Assembly: GCF_041435435.1 (NCBI RefSeq)
Contig: NZ_CP108494.1
Coordinates: forward strand, 930,001-994,000
DNA: 64,000 nt
Source of the DNA: Streptomyces sp. NBC_01241
GTDB taxonomy: Bacteria > Actinomycetota > Actinomycetes > Streptomycetales > Streptomycetaceae
Reading direction: 5' to 3'
Positions 1 to 10,019 of this stretch are shown here, piece by piece. The number at the start of each line of letters is the position of its first letter. The stretch's first letter is position 1. The translations under genes were made by a program, and so were the position numbers. Under the pieces are notes generated by a model. It was not told the DNA's origin, ran no database searches, and was given only the letters and a program-made list of their open reading frames with translations.

Positions 1-1
1 C

Positions 2-3000
2 CGGGGCAAGGAGGTGGTCAGCAAGCGGGAAGCCGACGAGGACGGTGTCCCGCCCGGCCATCTCCGCCTCGCCTCGCCCTACGACACCGACGCCCGCTGG
101 TCCGCCAAGGGCGACGACCTGTTCTGGCTCGGCTACAAGGTCCATCTCACCGAGAGCTGCGACAACACTCCCCCCGAAGCCGAAGCCGAAGCCGAAGCCG
201 AAGCCGAAGCCGAAGTCCGGGGACGGCCGAACCTGATCACGGATGTGACCACCACCCTGTCGACGGTGCCGGACGTGAAGGCCACCGCGCCGATCCAGCA
301 ACAACTCGCCGACCGCGGCCTGCCGCCCGCCGAGCACTACCTGGACTCCGGTTACCCCTCCGCCGAACTGATCGAGACCGCCCGCAGCCGCGGAACCGTC
401 ATGGTCACTCCCGTCCTCCTCGACCGATCCGCCCAGGCCAAGAGCCACGCCCGCTACGACAAGAGCGCCTTCCGGATCGACTGGAAAGCCCGACGGGTCC
501 GCTGCCCCCAGGGCAACACCAGCACCGGATGGCACCCGGTGCGACAACGCGAACGAGACGCCATCGTCGTCGAGTTCGCTAAGACGGACTGCCAAGCATG
601 CCCCGTCCGACCCGAGTGCACCTCGGCCCGGCGCGGCAACCGCATGCTCACCCTCTACCCCGAGCACCTGCACACCGTCCTCGCCGCCGCCCGCGCCGAA
701 CAGAAGACCAAGACCTGGAAGGACAAGTACGCCCTGCGGGCCGGAGTGGAAGGAACCATCAACCGTGCGACACGAGGGCGCACGATACGAGTGAACACAC
801 CGAGTGGAGGTTCGATGTTGAAGGTGTAGTTCCGGGCCAGTGTCCAGGGTCTGTCCCCACCCTGACGTGCGTTGCGGGTAACCGCGGGGTGCGGAGCTCA
901 GGGGGTCAAGCCCAAGGGTGCCCGTGCCATCCGGGGACCACAGGCGAAGGGGAAGACTGGACGGGCGAACGACGAGTGAACCCCTGGTTGATGTCTCGTC
1001 AGGTATCAGCTCCGGATGATGGATCGCTCTGCCGGAGTCCAGGAACCGGCCGTTGAGAGGCGGCAAGCGGCGACTGTAAGAGGTGAGTTGCAGTCGTAGG
1101 ACACCGCTGTTCCCGGGGCATAGGGGGCGCCCACCCCAGTCGGATCTCGTACGTGTGCAACGCGGAAACCCCGTCGGGGTCCGGGGCCGGTTATCCGGTG
1201 CCCGGTTGGCCGACCGCGAGGAGAGCTCAACTCCCCGGCGGGAACAGGAGGACCCAAGAAGCGAACGCCGGCGGCCGAAAGGCAGCGGGAAAGCGGGACA
1301 CGATGACCGGCCCCTCCGCCGGTCGTCTCGTATAACCGGCCGGATACGGGCAGCTGCCCGGACCCGAAAGGGTGCTGACGTGGGTCTGGTGGGCCTGTGA
1401 AGTGACGATGACCGAAGGCGATGGAACCGAGGGACAAGTTGGACACCAAGGCGGTGAAGGAGGCCGGGATGGCAGATGCCGCTCCGGCTGTGATCGCGGT
1501 GGTGAACGGACCCGAGGACGATGTCACCGACTGGCTGTCGATCGACTGGCAGCGGGTGGATGACGACGTACGGCGGCTGCGGCAGAGGATCTTCACGGCG
1601 TCACAGGCAGGGGACCTGAAGAGGGTCCGCAATTTGCAGAAGCTGATGCTCCGTTCCCGCGCCAACGCACTGCATGCGGTGCGGCGGGTGACGGAGGTCA
1701 ACGCTGGCCGCGAGACGGCGGGCGTCGACGGCAAGGTGGTGCTGACCGCGCCCGGCAAGGCCGAGGTGGCCGACTGGGTGCAGCACCGCTCCGAGTCGTG
1801 GACGGCCCGGCCCGTCAGACGGGTGTATGTGCCGAAGCCCGACGGGCGTCGGCGTCCGCTCGGCATTCCCGTGATCTTGGACCGCTGTCTTCAGGCTGTG
1901 GTCCTTGGTGCTCTGGAGCCCGAGTGGGAGGCACGGTTCGAGCCGAGGTCCTACGGATTCAGGCCCGGCCGTGGCTGTCATGACGCGATCGAGTCCATCT
2001 TTCTGACCTGCCGGGGCCCCAACCCTGGTCGGCCATGGGTACTTGACGCGGACCTGGCGGCGGCATTCGACCGGATCGACCATGATCACTTGCTCCGGCG
2101 GCTCGGCACGTTTCCCGCGCGGGAACTGGTCGCGCAGTGGCTGCGGGCCGGTGTGGTCGAGGACGGTCGGCTCACCGAGACCGGGGAGGGAACTCCCCAG
2201 GGCGGTGTGATCAGCCCCGCGCTGATGAACGTGGCTCTGCACGGAATGGAGGAGGCCGCCGGGGTGCGGTATCACGCGAGCGGCATCCACGCCGGGAGCG
2301 TGATGCGCAAGAGCCCCGTGCTGGTGAGGTACGCAGACGATCTGGTGGCGATGTGCCACAGCCGTGAGCAGGCCGAGGAGGTCAAGCAGCGGCTCGCCGC
2401 CTGGCTGGAACCCAGAGGGCTCGCCTTCAACGAGGACAAGACGCGCATCGTGCGCCTCACCGAGGGCTTCTGCTTCCTGGGCTTCCACGTCCGGCTGTAT
2501 CGCAACCGGAAACTGCTGATCAAACCCAGCAAGGCGTCCGTGAAACGGATCCGGAAACGGCTCGCCGCCGAGATGTGGGACCTGCGCGGGTCCAATGCCG
2601 AGGCGGTGATCAGGACCCTCAACCCGATCATCCGGGGCTGGTCCGCCTACTTCCGGATCGGGGTGTCCAGCAGGGTCTTCAGCTCGCTGGACTTCTACGT
2701 GTGGCAGCTCGCCTACAAGTGGGCCAAGCACGAACACGCGAACAAGCCAAAGGACTGGATCGTGCACCGCTACTTCGGAGAGTTCAACCCCCGCCGGGGT
2801 GACCGGTGGGTCTTCGGAGACCGCGGCAGCGGACGGTTCCTCACCAAGTTCGCGTGGACGAAGATCGTCCGGCACCAGCTCGTCAAGTTCGGGGCGTCTC
2901 CGGATGACCCGGCACTGACCGAGTACTGGGCCCGGCGGCGGCGCAAGGACGTGATCCCGCTGATCGACAAGGCCGACTGGCACCTGCTCAACCGCCAGAA

Positions 3001-3511
3001 CGGCCGCTGTCCGCTCTGCGGGGCTCTTCTGCTGCACGCTGACCATCCGCCGTCCAGCCCCATCGCGTGGGAGCAGTGGCTGCGGGCGACCCGCAAAGCG
3101 ATCAGCCGCAAGGCGATCGTCATCACCGGGCCGGGCACACCGGACGCCCCACCCGCCCAACTCCTGCACGCCCACTGCCGACAACGGCTTGTCACCGCCA
3201 CCGGCAAGGGGCCCAGCCTTCTGCCCGCCCGTGAGCCATAGGGCCTGCTTGAGCCGTGTGCGGGGCCAACCCGCCCGCACGGTTCTCAGGGGGCGGCGGC
3301 GCGGCAACGCGCCGCCGCTACCCGACAGGCACTCGACATCACCGGCATCCGCCGGGCCCGCTACCGCGGGCTGCCGAAAGTCCGCCTCCAGCACGCCTTC
3401 TCCGCCACCGCGATCAACGTCGTCCGCCTAGACGCCCACTGGACCGAGCATCCACTGGACCGCAGCCGCACCAGCAACCTCACCCGCCTCAGCTACCGAC
3501 TCACAGCCTGA
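2..3511 (+). CDS. IS1182-type transposase, 5' partial, split by a group II intron
   Basis: DDE transposase of an IS1182-like element. The frame is open at the left window edge, so the N-terminus is outside. Exon 1 runs to 764 and exon 2 from 3327 to the stop at 3509-3511. Joining them restores an uninterrupted frame: codon C764+A3327+G3328 gives Gln in the run GVEGTIN-QALDITG. Visible motifs are LDSGY (catalytic Asp region), the CPVRPEC cysteine cluster and AGVEG (catalytic Glu region); the intron sits a few residues after that Glu. A run of Glu-Ala dipeptides from a hexanucleotide repeat interrupts the middle of the protein. Family assignment rests on motif recall, not on a search. Confidence 0.85.
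174..215 (+). repeat. Hexanucleotide tandem repeat (CCGAAG)x7 inside transposase
   Basis: Seven exact copies of CCGAAG encode an alternating Glu-Ala tract within the transposase without breaking its frame. It looks like slippage expansion in a loop of the protein. Confidence 0.95.
1421..3241 (+). CDS. Group II intron reverse transcriptase/maturase with HNH domain
   Basis: The 606-residue intron-encoded protein mediates splicing and retrohoming. In order: an N-terminal RT extension (from about residue 50, VRRLRQRIF), RT fingers/palm with FRPGRGCHDA, the TPQGGVISP motif and the YADD catalytic box, the X/maturase thumb (GWSAYFRIGV, then LAYKWAKH), and a C-terminal HNH endonuclease with CPLCG, HADHPP and HAHCR. 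All hallmark residues are present, so the protein looks functional. It ends just before domain V. The start at 1421 is the first ATG of the frame; GTG starts slightly downstream are possible. Confidence 0.93.
   Translation: MEPRDKLDTKAVKEAGMADAAPAVIAVVNGPEDDVTDWLSIDWQRVDDDVRRLRQRIFTASQAGDLKRVRNLQKLMLRSRANALHAVRRVTEVNAGRETAGVDGKVVLTAPGKAEVADWVQHRSESWTARPVRRVYVPKPDGRRRPLGIPVILDRCLQAVVLGALEPEWEARFEPRSYGFRPGRGCHDAIESIFLTCRGPNPGRPWVLDADLAAAFDRIDHDHLLRRLGTFPARELVAQWLRAGVVEDGRLTETGEGTPQGGVISPALMNVALHGMEEAAGVRYHASGIHAGSVMRKSPVLVRYADDLVAMCHSREQAEEVKQRLAAWLEPRGLAFNEDKTRIVRLTEGFCFLGFHVRLYRNRKLLIKPSKASVKRIRKRLAAEMWDLRGSNAEAVIRTLNPIIRGWSAYFRIGVSSRVFSSLDFYVWQLAYKWAKHEHANKPKDWIVHRYFGEFNPRRGDRWVFGDRGSGRFLTKFAWTKIVRHQLVKFGASPDDPALTEYWARRRRKDVIPLIDKADWHLLNRQNGRCPLCGALLLHADHPPSSPIAWEQWLRATRKAISRKAIVITGPGTPDAPPAQLLHAHCRQRLVTATGKGPSLLPAREP
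3250..3326 (+). ncRNA. Group II intron 1, domains V and VI
   Basis: Domain V is a long hairpin pairing GAGCCGTGTGCGG with CCGCACGGTTC. It is followed by the TCAGGGGG linker and a strong domain VI stem (GGCGGCGCG / CGCGCCGCC), then the TACCCGAC terminus. This is the catalytic core of the ribozyme. Confidence 0.85.
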
Positions 3512-4782
3512 CCACCCACCCGGAATTGCGCACCAGAGTCTCCGGCTACCTCAAAGTGCCCCGCGCGTTCTTCCGCGACCTGCACGAATGGGAGTTGATC
3601 CCGCGCAGGTTCGACCCGGCCCATGCCCTGAGAACCCCGCGAAGCGTTCGCGCCCTGATGGGGCCGGACCCGCGGGTGATCGCCGATGACATCTGGGCCA
3701 AGTTGCTCTGGGCGGGCCTGAACGTCGAGCTCGGCGATCTGCCGACTGCGGACGGCCGCACCTATCCGGTCGAACTGATCCGGGCCATCACCCTGACCTG
3801 GCTGTTCGCCGGTCAACGCAGTGACGAGATCGCACGGTTCCGGGTCGGCTGCATCCGCTGGCAACACGACGGCCTGCCCATTCCCGGCGACTCCGGCGAG
3901 ATCCTTGCCCGCGACACCGTCTGCCTGCTGGACGTGCCCACTCACAAGACCGGCACCGCGTTCACCAAGCCCGTCGACCCGCTCCTTGGCCAGGCCATCG
4001 AGGCATGGCAGGCCGTCAGGCCGACCCAGCCGCAGATGCTCGACCGCAAGACCAATCAGTACGCCGACTTCCTGTTCGCCCACCGGGCCCGCCAGGTTGC
4101 CAAGCACTACATCAACACGGCGATCATCCCGATGCTCTGCCGCAAGGCCGGCGTCCCCGCCGCTGACGTCCGCGGCAACATCACCAGTCACCGGGCCCGG
4201 TCCACCATCGCCAGTCAGCTCTACAACGCCAAGGAGCCCATGACGCTCTTCGAGCTGCAGGAATGGCTCGGTCACCGGACTCCCGAGGCGACCGCGCACT
4301 ACGCGAAGATCACCCCGAACACGCTGGCCAGGGCCTACAACGACGCCGGCTACTTCGCCAGGAACGTGCGCACCATCGAAGTCCTCGTCGACCGGGACGC
4401 GGTTGCCTCCGGCGCCGCCGCCAGCGGCGAGCCCTGGCAGTACTTCGACCTCGGCCACGGCTGGTGCACCTACACCTTCTTCGAGCAGTGCCAGCACCGC
4501 ATGGCCTGCGCACGCTGCGACTTCTACACGCCGAAAGACTCGAGTAAGGGTCAGCTGCTGGAGGCGAAGGAGAATCTGCAGAAGATGCTGGCCAGCATTC
4601 CTCTGACGGACGACGAACGCGCCGCGGTCGACGACGGCCAGGCCGCCCTGGAACAGCTCCTGGAACGACTCTCCGACGTCCCCACTCCCTCCGGGCCGAC
4701 ACCTCGTCAGATCGGTGTTCCCGCTACTGCAACATTGCTGCCGATCATCGACGTCCGTCAGGGCAAGACGGGATCTTCTTGA
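3512..4782 (+). pseudogene. Tyrosine recombinase/integrase, 5' truncated
   Basis: The frame is open from the IS1182 gene's 3' end but integrase similarity only begins near 3530, so the N-terminus was removed at the IS boundary and no native start remains. Catalytic-domain signatures are present: an Arg in FAGQRSDEIARFR, SHRARSTIASQ, the LGH box in EWLGHRTPEA and the tyrosine in TAHYAKIT. The C-terminal tail has a cysteine/histidine cluster (CQHRMACARC) like the integrases of Tn554-type transposons (from memory). It probably belonged to an older integrated element and cannot be expressed as a normal full-length protein. Confidence 0.8.
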
Positions 4783-4794
4783 CAAACCTGATTC

Positions 4795-4919
4795 CACAGA
4801 AAGGGCGGGAAGTCCGCGGGCAGGTAACGCCACTTGATCCCGTTGTCGACCAGGTAGCGGACCGCGTCGAGTATCTGTCGGTGGCAGTAGCCCTCGGGTC
4901 GGCCGCCCCAGCTCTCCAT
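4795..4919 (-). pseudogene. IS5-family transposase remnant (N-terminal piece)
   Basis: Minus-strand translation gives ESWGGRPEGYCHRQILDAV followed by YLVDNGIKWRYLPADFPP, the conserved N-terminal region of IS5-type transposases. Similarity stops at about 4795, where the sequence passes into the integrase end. Only about 40 residues survive. Confidence 0.75.
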
Positions 4920-4950
4920 TGAGGTTCCCCCGCTGGGCGGGAGTGGCTGA

Positions 4951-5283
4951 CTAGCTGGTCAGGGCGGGTTGACGTGGTTTCAGGTTCACTTGTTCGGTCG
5001 CTGCCTGGTCGGCGTAGTGCTTTTCCTCGAACTCGATCGGGCTGAGGTAGCCGAGCCGTTTCTGGATGCGGCGGGGGTTGTAGAAGCCGTCGATGTACTC
5101 GAAGAGCGCGAGGTTCGCCTCGGCTCTGGTGGCGAAGACGCGGCCGCGGATGCACTCGGTCTTGACCAGCATCCACAGGTTCTCCGCCAGGGCGTTGTCG
5201 TACGAGTCCCCGACCGACCCTATGGATGCTTGGATTCCTGCTCTGACCAGGCGTGTTGTGAGTTTGATGGACGTATATTGCGC
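4951..5283 (-). pseudogene. IS3-family transposase OrfB remnant (3' part, copy A)
   Basis: The C-terminal half of an IS3-type integrase-core transposase, beginning at the QYTS motif and including SIGSVGDSYDNALAE, TRAEANLALFEYIDGFYN and LGYLSPIEFEE, the usual OrfB ending. The 5' half is missing; the homology stops at the inverted repeat of the neighbouring IS30 element (about 5284). Confidence 0.88.
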
Positions 5284-5309
5284 GGATTCAGCCGGTCGTC
5301 GCAACACCT
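5284..5309 (+). repeat. Left inverted repeat of IS30 element A
   Basis: GGATTCA...GTCGTCGCAACAC here matches the reverse complement of 11747-11770, with a 13-base identical core GTCGTCGCAACAC. This defines the two ends of the same IS30 element, now about 6.5 kb apart. Confidence 0.8.
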
Positions 5310-6018
5310 TGATCATAGAGGTGTCCGATGGGACGACCGGTTGGGTGGACCACTGCGGTAACAGGGCGACCGGCGATGCGATCGCCGGGCACACCGCCGA
5401 TCCGTCGGGATGTGGAGCGTGCTTTCTGGAAGAAGATCGCCGAGGGGCTGACCAGCGAGGACGCGGCGATCGCGTGCGGCGTGTCGGGCCCCGTGGGAAG
5501 TCGGTGGTTCCGGGAACGTGGCGGGATGCCGTCGATCCAGATTGGCCCGGTGTCGGGCAGATACCTCTCCTTCGAAGAGCGTGAAGAGATCGCTCTGCTG
5601 AAGGCTCAGGACGCTGGGGTCCGGGAGATCGCCCGCAGGCTGAGCCGGAACCCTTCGACGATCTCGCGAGAACTGCGGCGCAATGCCGCCACACGTGGTG
5701 GACAGCTCGCCTACCGGGCCTCAACCGCGCAGTGGAAGGCCGAACTGGCCGCACAGCGACCGAAATTGTCCAAGCTCGCCGACAACGAGCGGCTGCACGA
5801 GTACGTCCAGGACCGCCTCGCCGGAGAGATCCGCTACCAGGACGGCGCGCCGGCGCCGGGGCCCGCAGCACCGCGGTGGAATGGGCGGAATAAGCCGAGG
5901 CGTCACGACCGTCGTTGGGCCACATCATGGAGCCCGGAGCAGATCTCCAACCGACTGAGGGTCGACTTCGCCGATGATGAGTCCATGCGTATCTCGCACG
6001 AGGCGGGGCGGTTTCTAG

Positions 6019-7224
6019 CGGTGATTGCGAATCACGGAAACTGTGATGCTATGCCCCAGTCTTGCATGACCTCGGACGGAGTACGGTCTCCCAGGACCAT
6101 TCGGGGGCGCTCGTTGAGCTGACGGGCCACGGCCGTCAGGTTGCGCAGGGAGTGGACCGTAAGGTCGGTGCCCTTGGGGAAGTACTGCCGCAGCAGCCCG
6201 TTGATGTTCTCGTTGGTGCCGCGCTGCCAGGGAGAATGAGGATCGCAGAAATAGATCCGGAAGCCGGAGAGGGCCTCTATCTCTTCATGGAGGACGAGCT
6301 CGCGCCCCTGGTCCCAGGTCAGGGTCCGCCGCAACGCTCGTGGCAGATCGGCGGTCTGCGAGACCAGGGCGTCGCGCATCGGCTGGGCCTTCCAGCCGTG
6401 CGGCAGGTGGATCAGGCGAACGAAGCGGGTCGTGCGGTCGACGAGGGTGCCTATAGCGGACCGCTGAGCGCGTCCGATGATGAGGTCTCCCTCCCAATCG
6501 CCGGGCGTTTCACGATCGTTGACCGTGGCGGGTCGGTCATGGACGAGCGTCATGTTCTTGATCTTGTTGGGTGAGACGACGCCACGGCGTTGCCGCTTGC
6601 GGCGGGTGCGTCCGGTGCGCAGTCGGCCCTCACGCTTGCCCAGAAGGCCAGCGAACAGGCCACGGTAGATCGTCTCCGGACAGGCCCGCATGCGAGGGTT
6701 GTTCGGGTGCTCGCGTGCGAGGTGTCGAGCAATCTGCTGCGGGGACCACTTCTCGTCGAGCTTCTCGCGCACTGCCGCGCGCAGGGGTCCGTGGTCGCGG
6801 AGTTTCTCTTCTTTGGGGCGTTGGCGACGCAGGAGCGCCTGGTTGTGTGCCCACCAGGGTTCGTACTCCCCGTTCTCCTTCCGGCCGCGTCCAATCTCCC
6901 GGTAGACCGTCGAAACGCTCTTGCCGATCTCGGCGGCGATGACGACCGGGCTCCGCCCGGCGCGCAGACCGTCGGCGATGGCGATCCGGTCGTCCTGGGT
7001 CAGGAAGCGTGGCGAGATGGGAGGGTCAGGAATGATCATGCTTCCAGCATCGATGAACCAGTTGGACCCGCAGCTCACCGATACGCCCACTTGGCGGGCG
7101 GCCGCTGCCCCCTTCAGGCCCTTGCGCCGCAGCTCGAAGTACCGCCGTCTGGCCGACGACGGCATGCGATTGGCTCCTCCACGAGGCATGCGAACCATCT
7201 CCCCTTGGATGTTCGCAACCACCG
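6019..7224 (-). mobile_element. IS30-family insertion sequence B
   Basis: Imperfect terminal inverted repeats CGGTG(A/G)TTGCGAA lie at 6019-6031 and 7212-7224 and bracket one complete transposase gene. It separates the 5' half of IS30 A from intron 2. A clear target duplication is not visible, consistent with an adjacent deletion that took the 5' half of the intron. Confidence 0.8.
6032..7189 (-). CDS. IS30-family transposase B, intact
   Basis: About 385 residues from the ATG at 7189, which is preceded by GGGGAG. Features: an N-terminal Streptomyces-type region (RRRYFELRRKGLKG), a helix-turn-helix (IAIADGLRAGRSPVVIAAE, STVYREIGRG), then the DDE core with GDWEGDLIIG, LTWDQGREL and WQRGTNENINGLLRQYFPKG. 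It carries all the usual IS30 motifs and is only distantly like element A, so the two are separate families that met here. An upstream ATG at 7222 overlaps the inverted repeat and is less likely. Confidence 0.9.
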   Translation of the reverse strand: MPRGGANRMPSSARRRYFELRRKGLKGAAAARQVGVSVSCGSNWFIDAGSMIIPDPPISPRFLTQDDRIAIADGLRAGRSPVVIAAEIGKSVSTVYREIGRGRKENGEYEPWWAHNQALLRRQRPKEEKLRDHGPLRAAVREKLDEKWSPQQIARHLAREHPNNPRMRACPETIYRGLFAGLLGKREGRLRTGRTRRKRQRRGVVSPNKIKNMTLVHDRPATVNDRETPGDWEGDLIIGRAQRSAIGTLVDRTTRFVRLIHLPHGWKAQPMRDALVSQTADLPRALRRTLTWDQGRELVLHEEIEALSGFRIYFCDPHSPWQRGTNENINGLLRQYFPKGTDLTVHSLRNLTAVARQLNERPRMVLGDRTPSEVMQDWGIASQFP

Positions 7225-7880
7225 ATCGAATTCAAGTACGGCGTCTGCGGCAGAGAATCTTCACGGCATCGCAGGCAGGGGATCTGAAGAAGGTCCGCAA
7301 TTTGCAGAAGCTGATGCTCCGGTCCCGTGCGAACACGCTCCTGAGCGTGCGACGGGTCACGGAGATCAACGCTGGACGTGCGACGGCGGGAGTCGACGGA
7401 AAAGTCGTGTTGCTTTCCCAGTCCAAGGCCGAATTGGCCAAATGGGTCCAGCATCGCGCCCGACCGTGGATTCCCAAGCCCGTCAAGCGGGTGTTCATCC
7501 CCAAACCGGGGACCACGAAGAAGCGCGGACTCGGGATTCCCGTGATTGTTGACCGGTGCCTGCAAGCTGTGGCATTGGGAGCATTGGAGCCCGAGTGGGA
7601 AGCACGGTTCGAGCCGAAGTCGTACGGCTTCCGGCCCGGACGAGGCTGTCACGACGCGATCGGGGCCATCTACTCCACGCTCAACGGGAAGAACCCGCAG
7701 CGTGTGTGGGTGCTCGACGCAGACCTGACGGCGGCGTTCGACCGCATCGACCACGCCCGGCTCATGGCCGCTCTCGGTACCTTCCCCGCCCGGGGACTGG
7801 TCCGTCAGTGGCTGAAGGCCGGGGTCGTGGATCGCGGCCGGTTCGCCCCGACCGAGGAGGGAACTCCGCAAGGAGGGGTG

Positions 7881-7907
7881 ATCACGCCCCCAACGCAATG
7901 GGTAACT
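7881..7907 (+). repeat. attL arm / left inverted repeat of serine-recombinase element
   Basis: Bases 7881-7902 are identical to the reverse complement of 10117-10138. Positions 7903-7907 (TAACT) continue the match to CAACT with one mismatch. Confidence 0.92.
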
Positions 7908-9539
7908 CGGGCATGAGTCACCCTCCGTAGCGTCTTGATCTTGATGCTGGTCGTCGGCGGTGCGCTCACGCACGGGTATGCGGTGCCGGATGGTGATCTT
8001 CTCGGGGCCGACGAGGACGTCCTTGACGAGGAGCCTCAGGACGCGCTGGCGCTCGGGGACCTCGGCTGTCCCAGCGTTCTCGCGGAGCTGGGCGAGGAAG
8101 CCTTCGAGGTCGTCAGCGAGCTTGAGGTAGGCGTCGCGGTCGGCGAGCTGGGCTTCCAGCGCGTCGAGTTGGCCACGCAGGTTACTCTCCCGGGCCCGCA
8201 GGCCGGGCATCCGGGCCCGCAGTTCATCGATGGTGACGAGCTGTTCCTGGAACGCCTCGATCATGCGCGTGATCGCTGCGGTGGCCTTGGCCAGGGCCAG
8301 TTCGAGACGGCTGCGCTGGCGGGTGGCGGGGTCGGAGGTGCGGGCACGGTCCAGCCGCTTGTCGATCTCGGACCGGATCAGGTGCGGGTCGGCGATCATG
8401 CCGATGATGTGGTCCCAGACGACGGTGTCGAGGTAGTCGGCGCGGACGGGCTTGTTGGTGCAGACCCGGCCGCCCGCGTAGCGGTAGTCGTCGGAGCCCA
8501 GGCACCGGTAGTAGTAGATCTTCTTGCCGGAGGAAGTAGTGGTCGAGGTGCGGTAGTAGCCGTATCCGCAGCTCACACACGCCGACAGCCCCTGAAGCAG
8601 GGAGGGGACCTTGCTGTTGCGCGAAGCGAAGCGCTTGTTGTCGGCGAGCCGCTGGGCGGCGCGTTCGAAGGTGGCCGGGGTGACGAGCGCGGGAACGGGG
8701 ATGGTGATCCACTCCTCGCGGGGGCGGTCGGCGGTCTTGACGGCGCGCGGAGTACTGCGGCCCTCCAGGCGGGCCCGGCGGTTCAGGCCCGGGGACTCGT
8801 GGAGGATCTGGGTCTTGCCGAAGGCTGCCTGCCCTTGGTAGGCGGGGTTTTTGAGCATGCCCCAGACCACGCTGCGGTCCCAGCGGGTCTTGCCGGTGCG
8901 GGTGGGAGTGCCGCTGTCGGTGAGCCAGCGGGTCAGGTCCGCGATGGAGACCCCGTCGTCGGTATAGCGGCGGAACAGCTCGACCACCAGCGCCGCCTCG
9001 GACTCGACGATCTCGTAGGTGGCCCCGCACTCGGGGGTCTTGCGCAGGTAGCGGTAGCCGAACGGGGCTCCGCCCAGCACGTTCACCGCCCCCGAGCGGG
9101 CCCGGTAGGTCTTCCCGCGCCGGTAGCGTTCCATCAGCTGGGCCTTCTCGTACTCGGCGAACATGCCCTGGAACTGGACCATCAGCTGGTCCTCGGGGCT
9201 GTCGCCGCGTGGGCCGCGGACGAACTCCACCCGGGTGCCTGCCCGGGCGAACTCCTCGACCAGCAGGGCCTGGTAAGCGAACTTGCGGGCGAGGCGGTCG
9301 GGCGCATAGCACAGCACCACATCCACGCCGACCTGGGCGACCAGGTCGCGCAACCGCTCCAGCGCGGGCCGCACCAGGGTCGCCCCGGAGTGCCCCTCGT
9401 CCTCGAACACCCACTCCTCGGGCAGCTCAAGACGCTGTTCTGCGACGTGCGCGCGCAGGGCCGCGGTCTGCGAGCTGATCGTCTGGTCCTTCTTCTGCCG
9501 GGCCGAGGACACCCGGGCGTAGATCGCCACGCTGGTCAT
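7881..9539 (-). CDS. Large serine recombinase, reading frame open across the element end
   Basis: The N-terminal resolvase domain begins VAIYARVSSARQKK with the nucleophilic Ser, followed by the Arg-rich YAPDRLARK region and the recombinase domain (GGAPFGYRYLRK). A zinc-ribbon region has CVSCGYGYYRT and later a Cys in RVCTNKP, then a coiled-coil stretch (about residues 420-490). The usual ending ITIRHRIPV is followed by more codons and no stop inside the integrated element: the frame runs on antisense through the intron to 7026. In the excised circle the same frame would cross the joint and stop at 10032-10034, giving about 587 residues. Start at 9539 (ATG). Confidence 0.88.
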
Positions 9540-9675
9540 CGCTCACTCCTGCCTGCTCCAGGCGATCCCGTATCCGGGCCCGCCGCTGCGGAACCAACGC
9601 CGCATAGGCCGCGGACAAGTCCGCCGCCGCATGACGGTCGAAGACCGCCTCCACCTCCACCGGCCGGCCGCTCAC
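9427..9675 (-). CDS. Small accessory protein of serine-recombinase element (82 aa)
   Basis: The GTG start at 9675 overlaps the stop of the upstream 115-aa gene (GTGA), suggesting translational coupling. The frame then overlaps the recombinase start by about 110 bp. The N-terminal 50 residues (EVEAVFDRHAAADLSAAYA, then LVPQRRARI) look like a charged helical protein. The C-terminal part overlaps recombinase codons and may be compositional. No family recognised. Its position between the DNA-binding protein and the recombinase suggests a recombination accessory role (inference). Confidence 0.5.
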   Translation of the reverse strand: MSGRPVEVEAVFDRHAAADLSAAYAALVPQRRARIRDRLEQAGVSDDQRGDLRPGVLGPAEEGPDDQLADRGPARARRRTAS

Positions 9676-10019
9676 CTGCCCGGCCGCCCCTCCGGGGCAC
9701 CCCGCTCAAGGAATTCGGCCAGGGCCTGGGCCACCACCGCGGAGATCGCCCGGTCGCTCTCGTGGGCACGGGCGCGGATCTGTCCTGCCAGCGATTCCGG
9801 CAGCTTGACAGTGAACACCACGCTCGACTCGGGGACTTCGAGATGTCCAGCGGCCATGGCCTGCTCCAGATACCGGCGTGCCTGACGCACCGACACCCCG
9901 TACCTACTCGCCAACGTGCGGGCGGCTGCGGCCACGGGCGCACCCGCCCCGACCAGATCCGCGGCGGCGTTGACCCGCCGGGCGTACTCGACGCTATCGA
10001 CACGATCACCACGCACCAT
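9672..10019 (-). CDS. Small putative DNA-binding protein of serine-recombinase element (115 aa)
   Basis: The N-terminal half looks like a helix-turn-helix (AARTLASRYGVSVRQARRYL). The C-terminal half resembles a ribbon-helix-helix-like segment (VVFTVKLPESLAGQIRARA), a pattern of antitoxin or copy-control regulators. The ATG at 10019 opens the three-gene minus-strand operon. In a circular form it would lie just downstream of the recombinase stop at 10032, closing a circular gene order. Likely a regulator or directionality factor of the element (inference). Confidence 0.65.
   Translation of the reverse strand: MVRGDRVDSVEYARRVNAAADLVGAGAPVAAAARTLASRYGVSVRQARRYLEQAMAAGHLEVPESSVVFTVKLPESLAGQIRARAHESDRAISAVVAQALAEFLERGAPEGRPGR

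Larger units (their letters stand above)
765..3326 (+). mobile_element. Group II intron 1, apparently full length (2562 bp)
   Basis: The 5' boundary begins GTGCGACACG, the GUGYG consensus of bacterial group II introns. The 3' end carries a domain V hairpin (about 3250-3285, strands GAGCCGTGTGCGG and CCGCACGGTTC) and a GC-rich domain VI hairpin, ending in TACCCGAC. Both boundaries are fixed to the base because the flanking transposase frame rejoins perfectly. Domains I-III would lie in 765-1420 and domain IV holds the maturase gene. The domain V sequence resembles the chloroplast-like class (inference). The intron lies in sense orientation in its host gene, as needed for splicing. Confidence 0.92.

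Noticed and set aside
174..215. Short tandem array as a possible CRISPR or origin iteron
   Set aside because: Six-base units within a coding frame; no spacers, no origin features.
1601..3394. 597-residue minus-strand frame opposite the intron 1 maturase
   Set aside because: No motifs; a high-GC antisense shadow of a clearly identified RT gene.
7026..7880. Extension of the serine recombinase into the intron as native protein
   Set aside because: It is antisense to maturase codons and beyond the element's inverted repeat, so it is a fusion by insertion.
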